Shown here: positions 54,669 through 63,376 of the stretch, piece by piece
How the letters are laid out: every line of letters starts with the position of its first letter
Numbering within the stretch: position 1 is the first letter of the stretch
Source of the DNA: Bradyrhizobium viridifuturi
GTDB lineage: Bacteria > Pseudomonadota > Alphaproteobacteria > Rhizobiales > Xanthobacteraceae
Reading direction: 5' to 3'
Length of the DNA stretch: 64,000 nt
NCBI RefSeq assembly: GCF_001238275.1
Contig: NZ_LGTB01000017.1
Coordinates: 1 to 64,000 of the forward strand
Position numbers and translations under genes: made by a program
The notes under the pieces: generated by a model
What the model was told of the DNA's origin: nothing
The model's input: the letters and a program-made list of their open reading frames with translations, nothing else
Database searches by the model: none

Positions 54669-56258
54669 TCAGTGGCCGGCCGGGGCGGGGCCGCCGAGCT
54701 TGATGTTGCGCAAGGTCAGCGCCAGCGGGATCGCCGACAGCGCGATCAGCATCAGGACCCAGAACGCATCCATGTAGGACAGGAACGAGGCCTGGGTCTG
54801 CACCTGCTGGCCGATCCACTGCACCGCCTGCTGCTGCGCTTGCAGCAGCGAATTGCCCTGGGCGACGAAGAAGTCGGTCATCCGGTGCAGCGTCTCCTGG
54901 TATTGCGGGCTCGACGGCGTCAACTGCTCGACCAGCCGGCTCTGGTGGAACTGCTCGCGATGCGTCAGCACGTTGGAGACCAGCGAGACGCCGATCGAGC
55001 CGCCGGTGTTGCGCGCCGCATTGATCAGCGCCGAGGCCTGGTCGGTCTTGCCGGCCGGGATGCCGTCATACGACGCTGCCATGATCGGGATGAAGATCAG
55101 CGGCAGGCCGACGCCGATCAGCATGCGCGAGCGCGCCATGTACCAGAAGCCGAGATCGCCATAGACATTGGTCATGCTGTACATCGAGGCCGCGATGACC
55201 AGCGCGCCGAGGATGATCAGATATTTCGGCTGCACCTTGGCGGCGAGCCGGCCGACCACGAACATCATCGCCATGGTGACCACGCCGCCGGGCGACAGCA
55301 CGAGGCCGGCCCAGGTGGCGGTATAGCCGAAATCCTGCTGCACCAGTTGCGGCAGGAACTGGGTGGTCGCGAGCAGGATCGCTCCGGTCGCCAGCATCAC
55401 CAGGAAGCTCGCGCCGAACTGCCGGGTCGCGACCATCCGCAAATCGATCATCGGATTGCGGCGGGTCATCTCCCACGGGATCATCAGCACGAACGCGATC
55501 GCGCAGATCGCGGCCGACGTGATGATGAAGGACGATCCGAACCAGTCGTCCTCCAGGCCGCGGTCGAGCGTCACCTCGAGCGCGCCAAGGAAGGTCGCCA
55601 CCAGCGCGAAGCCGATGAAATCGAATGAATTGTCCTGTTTCTGGTCCTTCGACTTGGCGGGCTCCTGCAAGACCGCCCCGATCAGGGCGATCGCGAACAG
55701 GCCGACCGGAGCGTTGATCAGGAAGCACCAGTGCCAGGACAGATTGTCGGAGAGCCAGCCACCGAGCGTCGGGCCGACCACCGGCGCCACCACGACGGCG
55801 ATGCCGAACACCGCAAACGCCTGGCCGCGCTTGGCGGGCGGGAAGGCGTCGGCAAGGATCGACTGCGCCACCGGCACCATGCCGCCGCCGCCGAGACCTT
55901 GCAGGATGCGGAACAGCAGCAGCGCGTTGAGGTTCGGCGCGAAGCCGCACAGGATCGAGCTCACCGTGAAGATGCCGAGGCAGATCAGGAAGAAGGTCTT
56001 CCGCCCGAGCATCTTGGCGAGGAAGCTGGAGGCGGTGAGGATGATGGCGTTGGAGACCAGGTAGCTCGTCACCACCCAGGAGGCTTCATCCTCGCTGACG
56101 CCCATGCCGCCGGCGATATAGGGGAGCGCCACGTTGGCGATGGTGGTGTCGAGCACCTCCATGAAGCTCGCGAGCGCGACCACGATGGCGATCAGCCATG
56201 GATTGACGGTGACGCTCGGGACAGGGAGGCTCTTGGCATCGATTGCTGCTGCACTCAT
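54669..56258 (-). CDS. emrB: DHA2-family MFS drug exporter (EmrB)
   Basis: A 529-residue major-facilitator exporter with fourteen membrane helices. Typical segments are VALASFMEVLDTTIANVALP, EASWVVTSYLVSNAIILTAS, GGGMVPVAQSILADAFPPAK (motif C region) and WHWCFLINAPVGLFAIALIG. With EmrA and an outer-membrane channel it exports hydrophobic compounds. It follows emrA by 15 bases and is under the TetR-controlled promoter at 57615-57643. Confidence 0.94.
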   Translation of the reverse strand: MSAAAIDAKSLPVPSVTVNPWLIAIVVALASFMEVLDTTIANVALPYIAGGMGVSEDEASWVVTSYLVSNAIILTASSFLAKMLGRKTFFLICLGIFTVSSILCGFAPNLNALLLFRILQGLGGGGMVPVAQSILADAFPPAKRGQAFAVFGIAVVVAPVVGPTLGGWLSDNLSWHWCFLINAPVGLFAIALIGAVLQEPAKSKDQKQDNSFDFIGFALVATFLGALEVTLDRGLEDDWFGSSFIITSAAICAIAFVLMIPWEMTRRNPMIDLRMVATRQFGASFLVMLATGAILLATTQFLPQLVQQDFGYTATWAGLVLSPGGVVTMAMMFVVGRLAAKVQPKYLIILGALVIAASMYSMTNVYGDLGFWYMARSRMLIGVGLPLIFIPIMAASYDGIPAGKTDQASALINAARNTGGSIGVSLVSNVLTHREQFHQSRLVEQLTPSSPQYQETLHRMTDFFVAQGNSLLQAQQQAVQWIGQQVQTQASFLSYMDAFWVLMLIALSAIPLALTLRNIKLGGPAPAGH

Positions 56259-56273
56259 GACAGCCTCCTGCGA

Positions 56274-57539
56274 TCAGAGCTTGCCGAGACGCTCGAGCAG
56301 CGACGGCGCGGGATTGATCCGCACGGTGGGCACCACCGACATGCCCGGTCCAAGCGCGACGTCGGTCGGCGGGTTGTCCATCACGATCTTGACCGGCACG
56401 CGCTGCACGATCTTGACGTAGTTGCCGGTGGCGTTCTGCGCCGGCAGCAGCGAGAACGCGGTGCCGGAGCCCGGCTGCACGCTCTCGACATGGCCCTGGA
56501 TGGTGCGGCCGGGATAGGCGTCGATCCGCATCGTCACCTTCTCGCCGGGGCGCATCTTGTCGAGTTGGATCTCCTTGAAGTTCGCGGTGACCCAGGTCTG
56601 GTCGGGCACGAACATCGTGAGGTTGGTGCCGGCCTGCGCGAACTGGCCGACCGCGGCCGAGAGGTTGACGACGCGGCCGGGCTGCGCGGCGGTGACCGTC
56701 GTATAGGACAGGTTGAGCTTCGCCTGGTCGCGCTGCGCGTCGGCCTGCGCCAAATTGGCGACCGCGCTCTTGCGCTGTGCCTTCAGCGATTCCACCTGGC
56801 GCTGCGCCAGATTCAGCTGCGCCTGCGAGCTCAACAGCGATGCCTGCTGCTGATGCAGTTGCGAGGTGTATTGCTCGGAGTTCTGCACCGTGCCGTAGCC
56901 GGTCTGCTCGAGATGCTGGTAGCGCGTCGCCTGCTGCTGGGCGAAGGTCAGTGCCGCCTGCGCCTGGTCGACCTGGGCCTGGCTGGCCGCGATCTGCGCC
57001 TGCTGCACGTCGAGCTGCGCGTCGACATTCTCGATGCTGGCCTGGGCAGCGGCGACCTGTGCCTCGGACTGTGCGAGGGCGGCGCGATAGTCGCGGTCGT
57101 CGAGCCGGGCGATCACGTCGCCGGCCTTGACGTGCTGGTTGTCGGTGACCGGGACCGCGGTGATGTAGCCGGAGACCTTCGGGGCGAGCGCGGACTGCCG
57201 CGCCGCGATGAAGGCGTCGTCGGTGGATTCGAAATGCCCGGTGTAGTCCATGTAGAGGTAGCCGCCGCCGAGCGTGGCGGCGAGCAGCACGGCGCCGACA
57301 GCGGAGACCACGGGCCGACGGCGCAGGAAGCTGCGCGGCGCCTTGCCGGTGATCTCCGGTGGGATTGTCGCAGGCGGCGCGGGCTCCCTGGCCGCGGGGC
57401 GCCCCTCGGCGGGTGCCTTCGCGGTGATCTCCGGCCGCTCCGACGCGATGTTGGGCTCATGAGGGGCGGGAGTTGAGGGCGCGCCCTCGCTGCCGTCATG
57501 CCCCGGTTGGTCGCGCTCCAAAACAGTGTCTTCGAACAT
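56274..57539 (-). CDS. emrA: HlyD/EmrA-family efflux adaptor
   Basis: A 421-residue adaptor with a proline-rich cytoplasmic N-terminus, a membrane helix (VVSAVGAVLLAATLGGGYLY), the EmrA signature YTGHFESTDDAFIAARQS, a long coiled-coil hairpin rich in Gln/Ala, and the barrel end VVPTVRINPAPS. ATG 57539 is chosen. It is the first gene of the emrAB operon, divergent from the TetR gene, and its leader contains operator 1 (57589-57607) just below the -10 box. Repression there would directly block this transcript. Confidence 0.93.
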   Translation of the reverse strand: MFEDTVLERDQPGHDGSEGAPSTPAPHEPNIASERPEITAKAPAEGRPAAREPAPPATIPPEITGKAPRSFLRRRPVVSAVGAVLLAATLGGGYLYMDYTGHFESTDDAFIAARQSALAPKVSGYITAVPVTDNQHVKAGDVIARLDDRDYRAALAQSEAQVAAAQASIENVDAQLDVQQAQIAASQAQVDQAQAALTFAQQQATRYQHLEQTGYGTVQNSEQYTSQLHQQQASLLSSQAQLNLAQRQVESLKAQRKSAVANLAQADAQRDQAKLNLSYTTVTAAQPGRVVNLSAAVGQFAQAGTNLTMFVPDQTWVTANFKEIQLDKMRPGEKVTMRIDAYPGRTIQGHVESVQPGSGTAFSLLPAQNATGNYVKIVQRVPVKIVMDNPPTDVALGPGMSVVPTVRINPAPSLLERLGKL

Positions 57540-57588
57540 GATGGCTGCTCCAGCTGTCCGGCGAGGTCTGTAAGGCCTTCGTAAAAGG

Positions 57589-57607
57589 GAACGGAACCGT
57601 TCCGTTC
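57589..57607. promoter_or_regulatory. TetR operator 1
   Basis: gaacggaaccgttccgttc: perfect 8-bp arms around CCG. It lies immediately downstream of the emrA -10 box (57615-57620, minus strand), near the expected transcript start. A second copy of the same 19-bp design is at 57647-57665. Confidence 0.78.
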
Positions 57608-57614
57608 TGTGCGG

Positions 57615-57643
57615 CAAATAGTCCCGGCTGCGGGCCGAGTCAA
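57615..57643 (-). promoter_or_regulatory. Promoter of emrAB
   Basis: On the minus strand TTGACT (57638-57643), a 17-bp spacer and TATTTG (57615-57620). It is flanked on both sides by the two 19-bp operators. Confidence 0.7.
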
Positions 57644-57646
57644 TAG

Positions 57647-57665
57647 GAACGGAACTGTACCGTTC
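57647..57665. promoter_or_regulatory. TetR operator 2
   Basis: gaacggaactgtaccgttc: outer arms GAACGG/CCGTTC are exact and the length is the same as operator 1. It lies just above both the emrA -35 (minus) and the regulator -35 (plus), so one site can serve both promoters. Confidence 0.78.
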
Positions 57666-57667
57666 TA

Positions 57668-57696
57668 TTTACAACTAGATGTGATAGGGCTATATT
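57668..57696 (+). promoter_or_regulatory. Promoter of the TetR gene
   Basis: TTTACA (57668-57673), a 17-bp spacer and TATATT (57691-57696), two bases beyond operator 2. This arrangement suggests autoregulation. Confidence 0.7.
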
Positions 57697-57743
57697 GTTG
57701 TGTGCTGCCGGCTAGACCGGCTGATGGAACCCGGGCCAAGGCG

Positions 57744-58472
57744 ATGACCACCAGCACCCTGAAGACGCCGCAGGCGCGCAGGAGCAGGCCTGCGGCCAGC
57801 CAGGTCGAGGTGCGCGCCGGCCGGCCGCCGAAGGAATTGGCCGGTGAGGTCGATGCGCGCATCCTCGATGCCGCGCGCAAGGTGTTCCTGCAGCGCGGGT
57901 TCGAAGGCGCGAGCATCGACGAGATCGCGGAAGCCGCGCGCTCCGGCAAGCGTACGATCTATGCGCGCTTCCGCGACAAGCGGGCGCTGTTCACCGAGGT
58001 GGTGACGCGGGACATCCTGTCGCGCATCGCCGAGTTCAAGGCCGACCCGCCGGTCGGCGCGACCATCGAGGAGCGCCTCACCAGCGTCGCCTCGACCCTG
58101 CTGCATTGGGGCTTCGACGCCGACCGGATCGGCCTGATGCGGCTCGCGATCGCGGAGGCGCACCGCTTCCCGGATCTCGCCGCCACCGTCAACCGCCGGG
58201 CGCGTGCGCTCAGCACCGAGCTCGGGATTCATCTGCTGCGCGAGCTGACGCAATCCGACGAGCTCGGCAAGCTATCGGCCTTCGCGCCGGAGCACCTGCC
58301 GACCACGGCGCGGCTGTTTCTCGACATCATCGCGGTGCCGATGCTGCTCCGCGCCCTGTTCGAGGTGGACCTGAAAGCGCTCGACCCCGAGATCGATGAG
58401 CACGTCGCGCGCGGCGTCGCGTTCTTCGTCGCCGCGTGTCGCAACGGTTGGCCCGGGAGTTCGCGGCAATAG
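57744..58472 (+). CDS. TetR-family transcriptional repressor of emrAB
   Basis: A 242-residue TetR/AcrR protein. The HTH region is ILDAARKVFLQRGFEGASID then EIAEAARSGKRTIYARFRDK (residues about 45-85); the rest is an all-helical ligand-binding domain. The N-terminal tail is basic (QARRSRPAASQVEVRAGRPP), as in several AcrR-type regulators. ATG 57744 gives the usual length; a longer frame upstream runs through the operator region. Two matching 19-bp palindromes in front of it and a divergent drug pump make it very likely the local repressor. The inducer is unknown, but a plant flavonoid or similar compound would fit a rhizobial host. Confidence 0.92.
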   Translation: MTTSTLKTPQARRSRPAASQVEVRAGRPPKELAGEVDARILDAARKVFLQRGFEGASIDEIAEAARSGKRTIYARFRDKRALFTEVVTRDILSRIAEFKADPPVGATIEERLTSVASTLLHWGFDADRIGLMRLAIAEAHRFPDLAATVNRRARALSTELGIHLLRELTQSDELGKLSAFAPEHLPTTARLFLDIIAVPMLLRALFEVDLKALDPEIDEHVARGVAFFVAACRNGWPGSSRQ

Positions 58473-58496
58473 GCGATCGATCGCCGGGCCGCGCGC

Positions 58497-58820
58497 TCAG
58501 CGTGCCGTCGGATTGTCGCGATACTGGAACAGCACTTCCGCCGCAAAGCCGGTGCTGAGGTCCTTGCGAACGTCCCGCGCAATGTGGCGACTGGAAAAAC
58601 TGGCCGCGAAAATCTCCGCCTCCGTCATGCCGAGATCGGCCATCAGGCGCGTCGCACTGAACAGCTCGTCGGGCGACTTCTGCTTCTTCGCCTTCAGGTA
58701 ATTCTCGAGCCGCGTGCGTCTCGAACGCTTGTTCGCCCAAAACACGATGGAGGCGCCGGCCGCGATGATCGACGTCAGGATCGAGGCGACGTTTGCGCTG
58801 ATGCGAAGCCAATGCTCCAT
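58497..58820 (-). CDS. Small hypothetical membrane protein
   Basis: A 107-residue protein with one N-terminal membrane helix (VASILTSIIAAGASIVFWAN), a basic stretch (NKRSRRTRLENYLKAKKQKS) and a helical C-terminal half (SATRLMADLGMTEAEIFAAS). No family is recognised. It is convergent with the TetR gene and lies downstream of the RibD-fold gene on the same strand. Confidence 0.6.
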   Translation of the reverse strand: MEHWLRISANVASILTSIIAAGASIVFWANKRSRRTRLENYLKAKKQKSPDELFSATRLMADLGMTEAEIFAASFSSRHIARDVRKDLSTGFAAEVLFQYRDNPTAR

Positions 58821-58900
58821 GCCGCCCCCGCGTTCGTCATGTCCGCAGGCGCAGATTGAGCCGGATCGCCGACCTTGTCGAGAGCTCGACCGTCAGGCGT

Positions 58901-59617
58901 TCAGCCCGGCGCACGCTCGACCGCGTGGCGCAGCCAGACCATGCCGCCTTCCAGCGTCTCGCAATGCGTCAGCCGCAGCGATTGTCCGGCGCCGGGACGG
59001 TCGCCGTCGGGTCCGTGGTAATCGACGATGCTTTGCGATCCAGCAACGCCGTCGACCGCCGGAAAGATCAAGGTGCTGAACTCGTCGATCAGCCCGTGCT
59101 TGAGGAATGCGCCGTTGATCCCGCCGCCGCCTTCGAGCAGCAGCGTCCTGGCGCCGAACAGCGATGCCAGCTGCGTCATCGCGCCCGGCAGATCGTCCCC
59201 CTTGGGGCCGGCAAAGATGTAGGACGCGCCGTCCTCGCGCAACTCGGCGAGATGGCTGTCGGAGACCTGTTCGCCGAGCACCGCAACGGCGTGATCGCCG
59301 CCGACATTGTCCTTGCCGAAATGCACGCGGCCCGACGGATCGATGCCGATGGCGAGCTTGCGGCCGTTGCGGTTGGAGAGATGCGCATCGCGCGGCAGCC
59401 TGGGCGCATTGGCGAAGTGCCGCTCCGTTCCCTTGGCCATCTCGTTCATGGTGACGCGGCCGATGATCCATCCGTCGGCATTGAAGCCGTCATGGATCCG
59501 TTCGTAGTGGCTGCGCAGCACCTCGGCCGGAATGCCGCTAGCTGCCTTGGTGAAGCGGCTGGGATGAAGCCGGCCGTCGATCGACGTGCCCATGTGGCAG
59601 ATGATGTGGGGTCGCAT
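58901..59617 (-). CDS. RibD C-terminal/dihydrofolate-reductase-fold protein
   Basis: A 238-residue protein of the RibD_C family: MRPHIICHMGTSIDGRLHPS at the start, GWIIGRVTMNEMA in the substrate region, and TLLLEGGGGINGAFLKHGLI then EFSTLIFPAVDG near the NADPH-binding end. Members reduce pteridine- or ribitylamino-pyrimidine-like substrates with NADPH; stand-alone copies such as this have unknown substrates. ATG 59617 opens the domain. It lies about 190 bases after chrA on the same strand. Confidence 0.85.
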   Translation of the reverse strand: MRPHIICHMGTSIDGRLHPSRFTKAASGIPAEVLRSHYERIHDGFNADGWIIGRVTMNEMAKGTERHFANAPRLPRDAHLSNRNGRKLAIGIDPSGRVHFGKDNVGGDHAVAVLGEQVSDSHLAELREDGASYIFAGPKGDDLPGAMTQLASLFGARTLLLEGGGGINGAFLKHGLIDEFSTLIFPAVDGVAGSQSIVDYHGPDGDRPGAGQSLRLTHCETLEGGMVWLRHAVERAPG

Positions 59618-59809
59618 GAGATGAACTCTTCGATGGCGTGCGGAACAACGGGCCGCAGCGGCGGGTGGGGCTGGCCCTGATCTAGCGAGCCGCGGGCACG
59701 TTCTCAACGCCGATAACGCAGCGGTGTTTCAACTGATGCGGCCCGGCCCGCACTCTCAATGCTTGTCACGTCGGTTGCAGTGTGCCCCTGCCGTCCCTCG
59801 CCGAAACTG

Positions 59810-60991
59810 TCATTTCACCATTACCCAGGCCGGCTGCAGCCATGGGTACGCGATCAGGCCGACCACCGCGGTGGCCGCGATCAGCAGCGGATTGCTTACC
59901 TTCCAGCGGAACAGCACCGCCAGTGACGCGATTCCGATCAGCGCGGTGAGCCAGTCGCCGATGGCGATCTTGCCGAGCAGTATGCAAGCGCCGAGGATGG
60001 TTCCGATCGCGGCTGCATAGGCCCCCTTCACGAAGCCCTGGACGTTGGCGTTTCCGCGATGCCGTGCAAGCAGGGGGGCAACGATCAGCACCAGCAGGAA
60101 CGACGGCAGGAAGATGCCGATCGTGGATACCACGGAGCCCCAAAATCCCGCCACGAGGTAGCCGACGAAGGTTGCGGTGATCACCACCGGTCCCGGACTG
60201 ATCATGCCGATCGCGACCGCGATGAGGAATTGTCGCTCATCGAGCCAGTTGTATTGCTGCACGAGTCCCTGCTCGAGGAACGGTACGATCACAAGGCCGC
60301 TGCCGAAGGTCAGCGAGCCGGCCTTGAGAAAAAACAGCAGAAGCTTGGAGAGCGTGGACCCGCTTGCGACCGGCGCGATCGGACCTGCGGCGACCGGCAC
60401 GATGGCAATTCCCGGCAGGATCGCAGGCGAACGTTTGAACGGCTTGCCGTAATAGAGGATGCCCACGATGCCCGCTCCGATGAACAGCAGCGCGACCTCG
60501 GCCTGGAGGATGACCGTGACGGCGAGGCAAACCGCCGCGATCGCCCATTGCAGCCAGTCTTCCATGCCGAGCTTGGCAAGCCGGTAACAGGAGTGAAGGA
60601 TAAGCGCGATCACTGCGGGACTGACACCGTAGAAGATCGCGGTCACCGGCTGGAGATCGCCGAGATAGACGTAGAGGGCGCCGAGCGAAGCCACGATGAC
60701 GAAGTTGGGCAGGATGAAGCACCATCCACCGACCCAGGCGCCCCAGAAGCCACCGCGAAGCCACGCCACGTAGATGCCGACCTGGATCGCCAGCGGCCCA
60801 GGAAGCGATTGGCAGATGGCAATCGATTCCTTCATCTCAGCCTTGGTCAGCCATTTCTTGCCATCGACCAGTTCCCGCTCCATCTGCCCGACCAGCGCGA
60901 CCGGGCCGCCGAAGCCGAGAAAGCCGAGGCGCAGGAAATAGCGTGCCAGTTCTGCCAAGCGGCCGCGCTGCGAATCTGTCGGCGTGATCAC
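59810..60991 (-). CDS. chrA: Chromate transporter ChrA (two-domain form)
   Basis: A CHR-family exporter of 393 residues with two CHR domains, the long form. The first repeat is LRLGFLGFGGPVALVGQMER then SLPGPLAIQVGIYVAW. The second is FLKAGSLTFGSGLVIVPFLE then ISPGPVVITATFVGYLVAGF. CHR proteins export chromate using the proton gradient, and the GFGGP and SPGP motifs of the pore region are seen in both halves. It ends a cluster with rhodanese-ChrB, a Tat-exported superoxide dismutase and small exported proteins. Confidence 0.9.
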   Translation of the reverse strand: MITPTDSQRGRLAELARYFLRLGFLGFGGPVALVGQMERELVDGKKWLTKAEMKESIAICQSLPGPLAIQVGIYVAWLRGGFWGAWVGGWCFILPNFVIVASLGALYVYLGDLQPVTAIFYGVSPAVIALILHSCYRLAKLGMEDWLQWAIAAVCLAVTVILQAEVALLFIGAGIVGILYYGKPFKRSPAILPGIAIVPVAAGPIAPVASGSTLSKLLLFFLKAGSLTFGSGLVIVPFLEQGLVQQYNWLDERQFLIAVAIGMISPGPVVITATFVGYLVAGFWGSVVSTIGIFLPSFLLVLIVAPLLARHRGNANVQGFVKGAYAAAIGTILGACILLGKIAIGDWLTALIGIASLAVLFRWKVSNPLLIAATAVVGLIAYPWLQPAWVMVK

Positions 60992-61087
60992 GGGAAGGCT
61001 CCTTGCAGAGAATTTTGTTCGTCGCGGTGGATCAGGGATGGTTTCTGGAAGATCGCCTCACTCATTCGGTTGCTCACAGAACTCTCC

Positions 61088-61807
61088 TCACGTCTCCTTC
61101 GAGTACTGCTCATACAGCCGGACCGCGTTGTCCCAGCGGATGGCTTCCATGTAGATGTCGACATAGCGCGCCGCGGCCGCGCCGAAGTCCATGTGATAGG
61201 CGTGTTCATACATGTCGAGCACCAGGACCGGGCGACCGCCGGCGAGGGTCGTCGTGTGATCGGCAGCCCATTGGTTGACGAGTCGCTTGTCGCGGGGCGA
61301 GTAGGCGAGGATCACCCAGCCCGATCCGCCGCCCTCCGCCTTGCCCATCGCCGCAAATTCCGCGTGCCAGCGCTCCATGCTCCCGAAGTCGCGCACGATC
61401 GCCTCAGCCAGCGCGCCGCCCGGCTTGCCCGTCCCGCCCAGTCCATCGAAATAGATCTCATGCAGGATCATCGAGTTCGATGCGATCAACTCTTCGCGCT
61501 TCAGGCCGTTGATCACAAAGTTCGGCGCCTTGGCGAAGTCGAGCTCGGCAAGCTGCGTGCCGATGGCGTTCAGCCGCTTCACCGCGCCGACGTAGTTGTT
61601 CTCGTAATGGCTGATAAGGATTTTTTCCGAGATGCCGGTGATCGACTTCGGGTCGAACGGCATCGGCTTGGCCTTATAGGACATCGCCTTGGCTCCTGTC
61701 TGTGGGTTGGCTTCGGCAAGGACTTGATTGGTGGTGAGCACGGCTGTTGATGCTGCGGCCGCACCGACCGTCGCGATGAAGTTTCGTCGTTCGGTGTTGA
61801 TGGTCAT
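61088..61807 (-). CDS. Tat-exported Fe/Mn superoxide dismutase (ChrC-like)
   Basis: A 239-residue SOD with an exported N-terminus: TERRNFIATVGAAAASTAVL carries the twin-Arg motif. Metal-ligand positions are visible: H67 in ISHYENNYVGAVKRLN, His in MILHEIYFDGLGG, and Asp/His in DMYEHAYHMDFG. Sequence around the active site departs from standard SodB (LHEIYFDGL for NHxFFW). In the known chrBACF clusters the ChrC protein is a SOD, and the place here between chrA and rhodanese-ChrB fits that. It would remove superoxide formed when chromate is reduced outside the cytoplasm. Confidence 0.87.
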   Translation of the reverse strand: MTINTERRNFIATVGAAAASTAVLTTNQVLAEANPQTGAKAMSYKAKPMPFDPKSITGISEKILISHYENNYVGAVKRLNAIGTQLAELDFAKAPNFVINGLKREELIASNSMILHEIYFDGLGGTGKPGGALAEAIVRDFGSMERWHAEFAAMGKAEGGGSGWVILAYSPRDKRLVNQWAADHTTTLAGGRPVLVLDMYEHAYHMDFGAAAARYVDIYMEAIRWDNAVRLYEQYSKET

Positions 61808-61870
61808 CGGACTCTCCACATGTATTGGATTGCTGCCCCGAATCTGGATTTGATGGGTCAGATCGTGGCT

Positions 61871-62203
61871 CTATTCCTTGGTTAGTCCGACGATGGTCGG
61901 GAATCCCGAGATGGTCTGCACCGAGATTTCGACGGGATCGCCGAAGCGGACGGCATTGAAGATCAGGCCGTCCTGAACCTTGAATGGTTCGGTCCTGTCT
62001 GCGGACAGCCGTATCAGCAGCGTATCGTTACCCTCATCGACGCTATCGACGATGCCGCGCAACGTTTCGGTTGCCGGCGGATGAACGATCGCTGCCAGCA
62101 CCGTCACGGCGGCTTCCCGGTCATTGCTGAGCGCAGCCGGTGCTGCGAGAACCGTAGCCGGCCACAGGGCGGCCATGCACAAGGCCAGAGTTATTCTCAT
62201 CAT
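61871..62203 (-). CDS. Small exported protein of the chr-like cluster
   Basis: A 110-residue protein with a signal peptide (MRITLALCMAALWPATVLAA) and a beta-rich mature part (TLRGIVDSVDEGNDTLLIRL then GDPVEISVQTISGFPTIVGL) resembling small OB-like periplasmic domains. No family is recognised. It lies between the PepSY-like gene (42 bases upstream) and the SOD gene (63 bases downstream), in the same direction. Confidence 0.7.
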   Translation of the reverse strand: MMRITLALCMAALWPATVLAAPAALSNDREAAVTVLAAIVHPPATETLRGIVDSVDEGNDTLLIRLSADRTEPFKVQDGLIFNAVRFGDPVEISVQTISGFPTIVGLTKE

Positions 62204-62245
62204 TATTGTGACTCCATCGCTCTCTATTGACGGCGGTGCCGGACC

Positions 62246-62473
62246 TCAGTCCTGCTCCTTGACCTGGCCGCGGCTGTCGATCACGAGCCGCACGGGCTTG
62301 CCGTTCTTCATCGCCTTCGCCGTCGTACCTTCGGCCGTCGATTTGACGTCGCTCACGTTCGCGTAGCCGGCGGCCTGAAGTTTCGCGACCAGCTCGTCCT
62401 GCGTCAGGGCGCGTGCGGGCGTCGCGGTACTCGCGATCGCGACGACGAGCATCATGTGAAGGAGCCTCTGCAT
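62246..62473 (-). CDS. Exported PepSY-like small protein
   Basis: A 75-residue protein: signal peptide (QRLLHMMLVVAIASTATPA) then a single PepSY-like domain (LTQDELVAKLQAAGYANVSD, VRLVIDSRGQVKEQD). Such domains occur in small periplasmic proteins near metal- and redox-stress genes; their action is unknown. ATG 62473 starts the signal. Part of the apparent operon that runs from rhodanese-ChrB to chrA. Confidence 0.75.
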   Translation of the reverse strand: MQRLLHMMLVVAIASTATPARALTQDELVAKLQAAGYANVSDVKSTAEGTTAKAMKNGKPVRLVIDSRGQVKEQD

Positions 62474-62557
62474 CGTTGTTCTCCTGGTTGTGTGGTCCCG
62501 CCCCAGGTTGGTCCAGAGGCGCGATTTCCGCGCGCCTCTCATTGGCAGCAAAGCCGG

Positions 62558-63376
62558 TTACGGCTTCACCTTGCTGGTCGGCCAGTTGTGCGTCTCCTTG
62601 GTCGCGTCGCGGCACCAGCGATAGAAGGCGTCGTAGAGCAAGAGGCCGGCGCTCAGTTGTTCGAGGTCGTCGTCGAACATGCGCGACAGGCCGAGCGAGG
62701 CCGCGAGCAGTCCAGGCGCCTCGGGCGACTGATCGAGCCGCGCGGTATCCGCCGCCCGCACCATGGCCGCGAGCCGCTCCAGGGCCGGCGTCGAGAGGCC
62801 GAATTCCCGAATCATCACATCGAAGGTGCAGAGCTCGCCGCGATGGCTCCAGAACACGTTCTCGATATCGAACGGCGTGGCGCCGAACCGTTCGGCGACG
62901 GCCTCGACTTCCGCTGAGGTCACGAACAGGAACACGGCTGCGGGATCGACGAAGCGGCGGATCAGCCACGGACAGGCGATGCGGTCGATCTTCGGCCGCG
63001 ATCGCGTGACCCAGACGGTGCGACCGCGGCCGTCGCGTTTCGGAATCCGGTCGGCGGGCACGGTCGGTAGCTCGGCCTGGCTCCAGCCGAGATGTCCGCC
63101 CTCGAGAACTTCGGCTGCAATGTTGCTGCAGCGGAGCCATGCGGCGGTGCCTTCGGCGAGCTTCTGGCCCTTCTGGCAGACCACGACCACGGACTGGCCG
63201 GTCAGGCCGGAAGCCCAGTCCTGGACGTCGAGATGCGAATGCCTGACCGCGCCCGGGATGAAGCGCGGATCGGCGGTGAAATCCTCGTCGAGGCGAACGT
63301 CGACAAGCGTCGGCGCCTTGGCGGTACCAATGAGACGAGACAGTTTTTCGGATGAGATCGAGGTGTATGACGACAT
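62558..63376 (-). CDS. Rhodanese-ChrB fusion protein
   Basis: A 272-residue fusion. Residues 1-110 form a rhodanese domain (LVDVRLDEDF; active-site C67 in VVVCQKGQKLAEG). Residues about 118-265 match the C-terminal half of the chromate-resistance protein ChrB (WVTRSRPKIDRIACPWLIRR then FVDPAAVFLFV, and YDAFYRWCRD at the end). Standard ChrB is a chromate-sensing regulator with a different N-terminus, so the DNA-binding part is replaced by a sulfurtransferase. ATG 63376 is preferred. It is first in the cluster ending in chrA. Confidence 0.85.
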   Translation of the reverse strand: MSSYTSISSEKLSRLIGTAKAPTLVDVRLDEDFTADPRFIPGAVRHSHLDVQDWASGLTGQSVVVVCQKGQKLAEGTAAWLRCSNIAAEVLEGGHLGWSQAELPTVPADRIPKRDGRGRTVWVTRSRPKIDRIACPWLIRRFVDPAAVFLFVTSAEVEAVAERFGATPFDIENVFWSHRGELCTFDVMIREFGLSTPALERLAAMVRAADTARLDQSPEAPGLLAASLGLSRMFDDDLEQLSAGLLLYDAFYRWCRDATKETHNWPTSKVKP

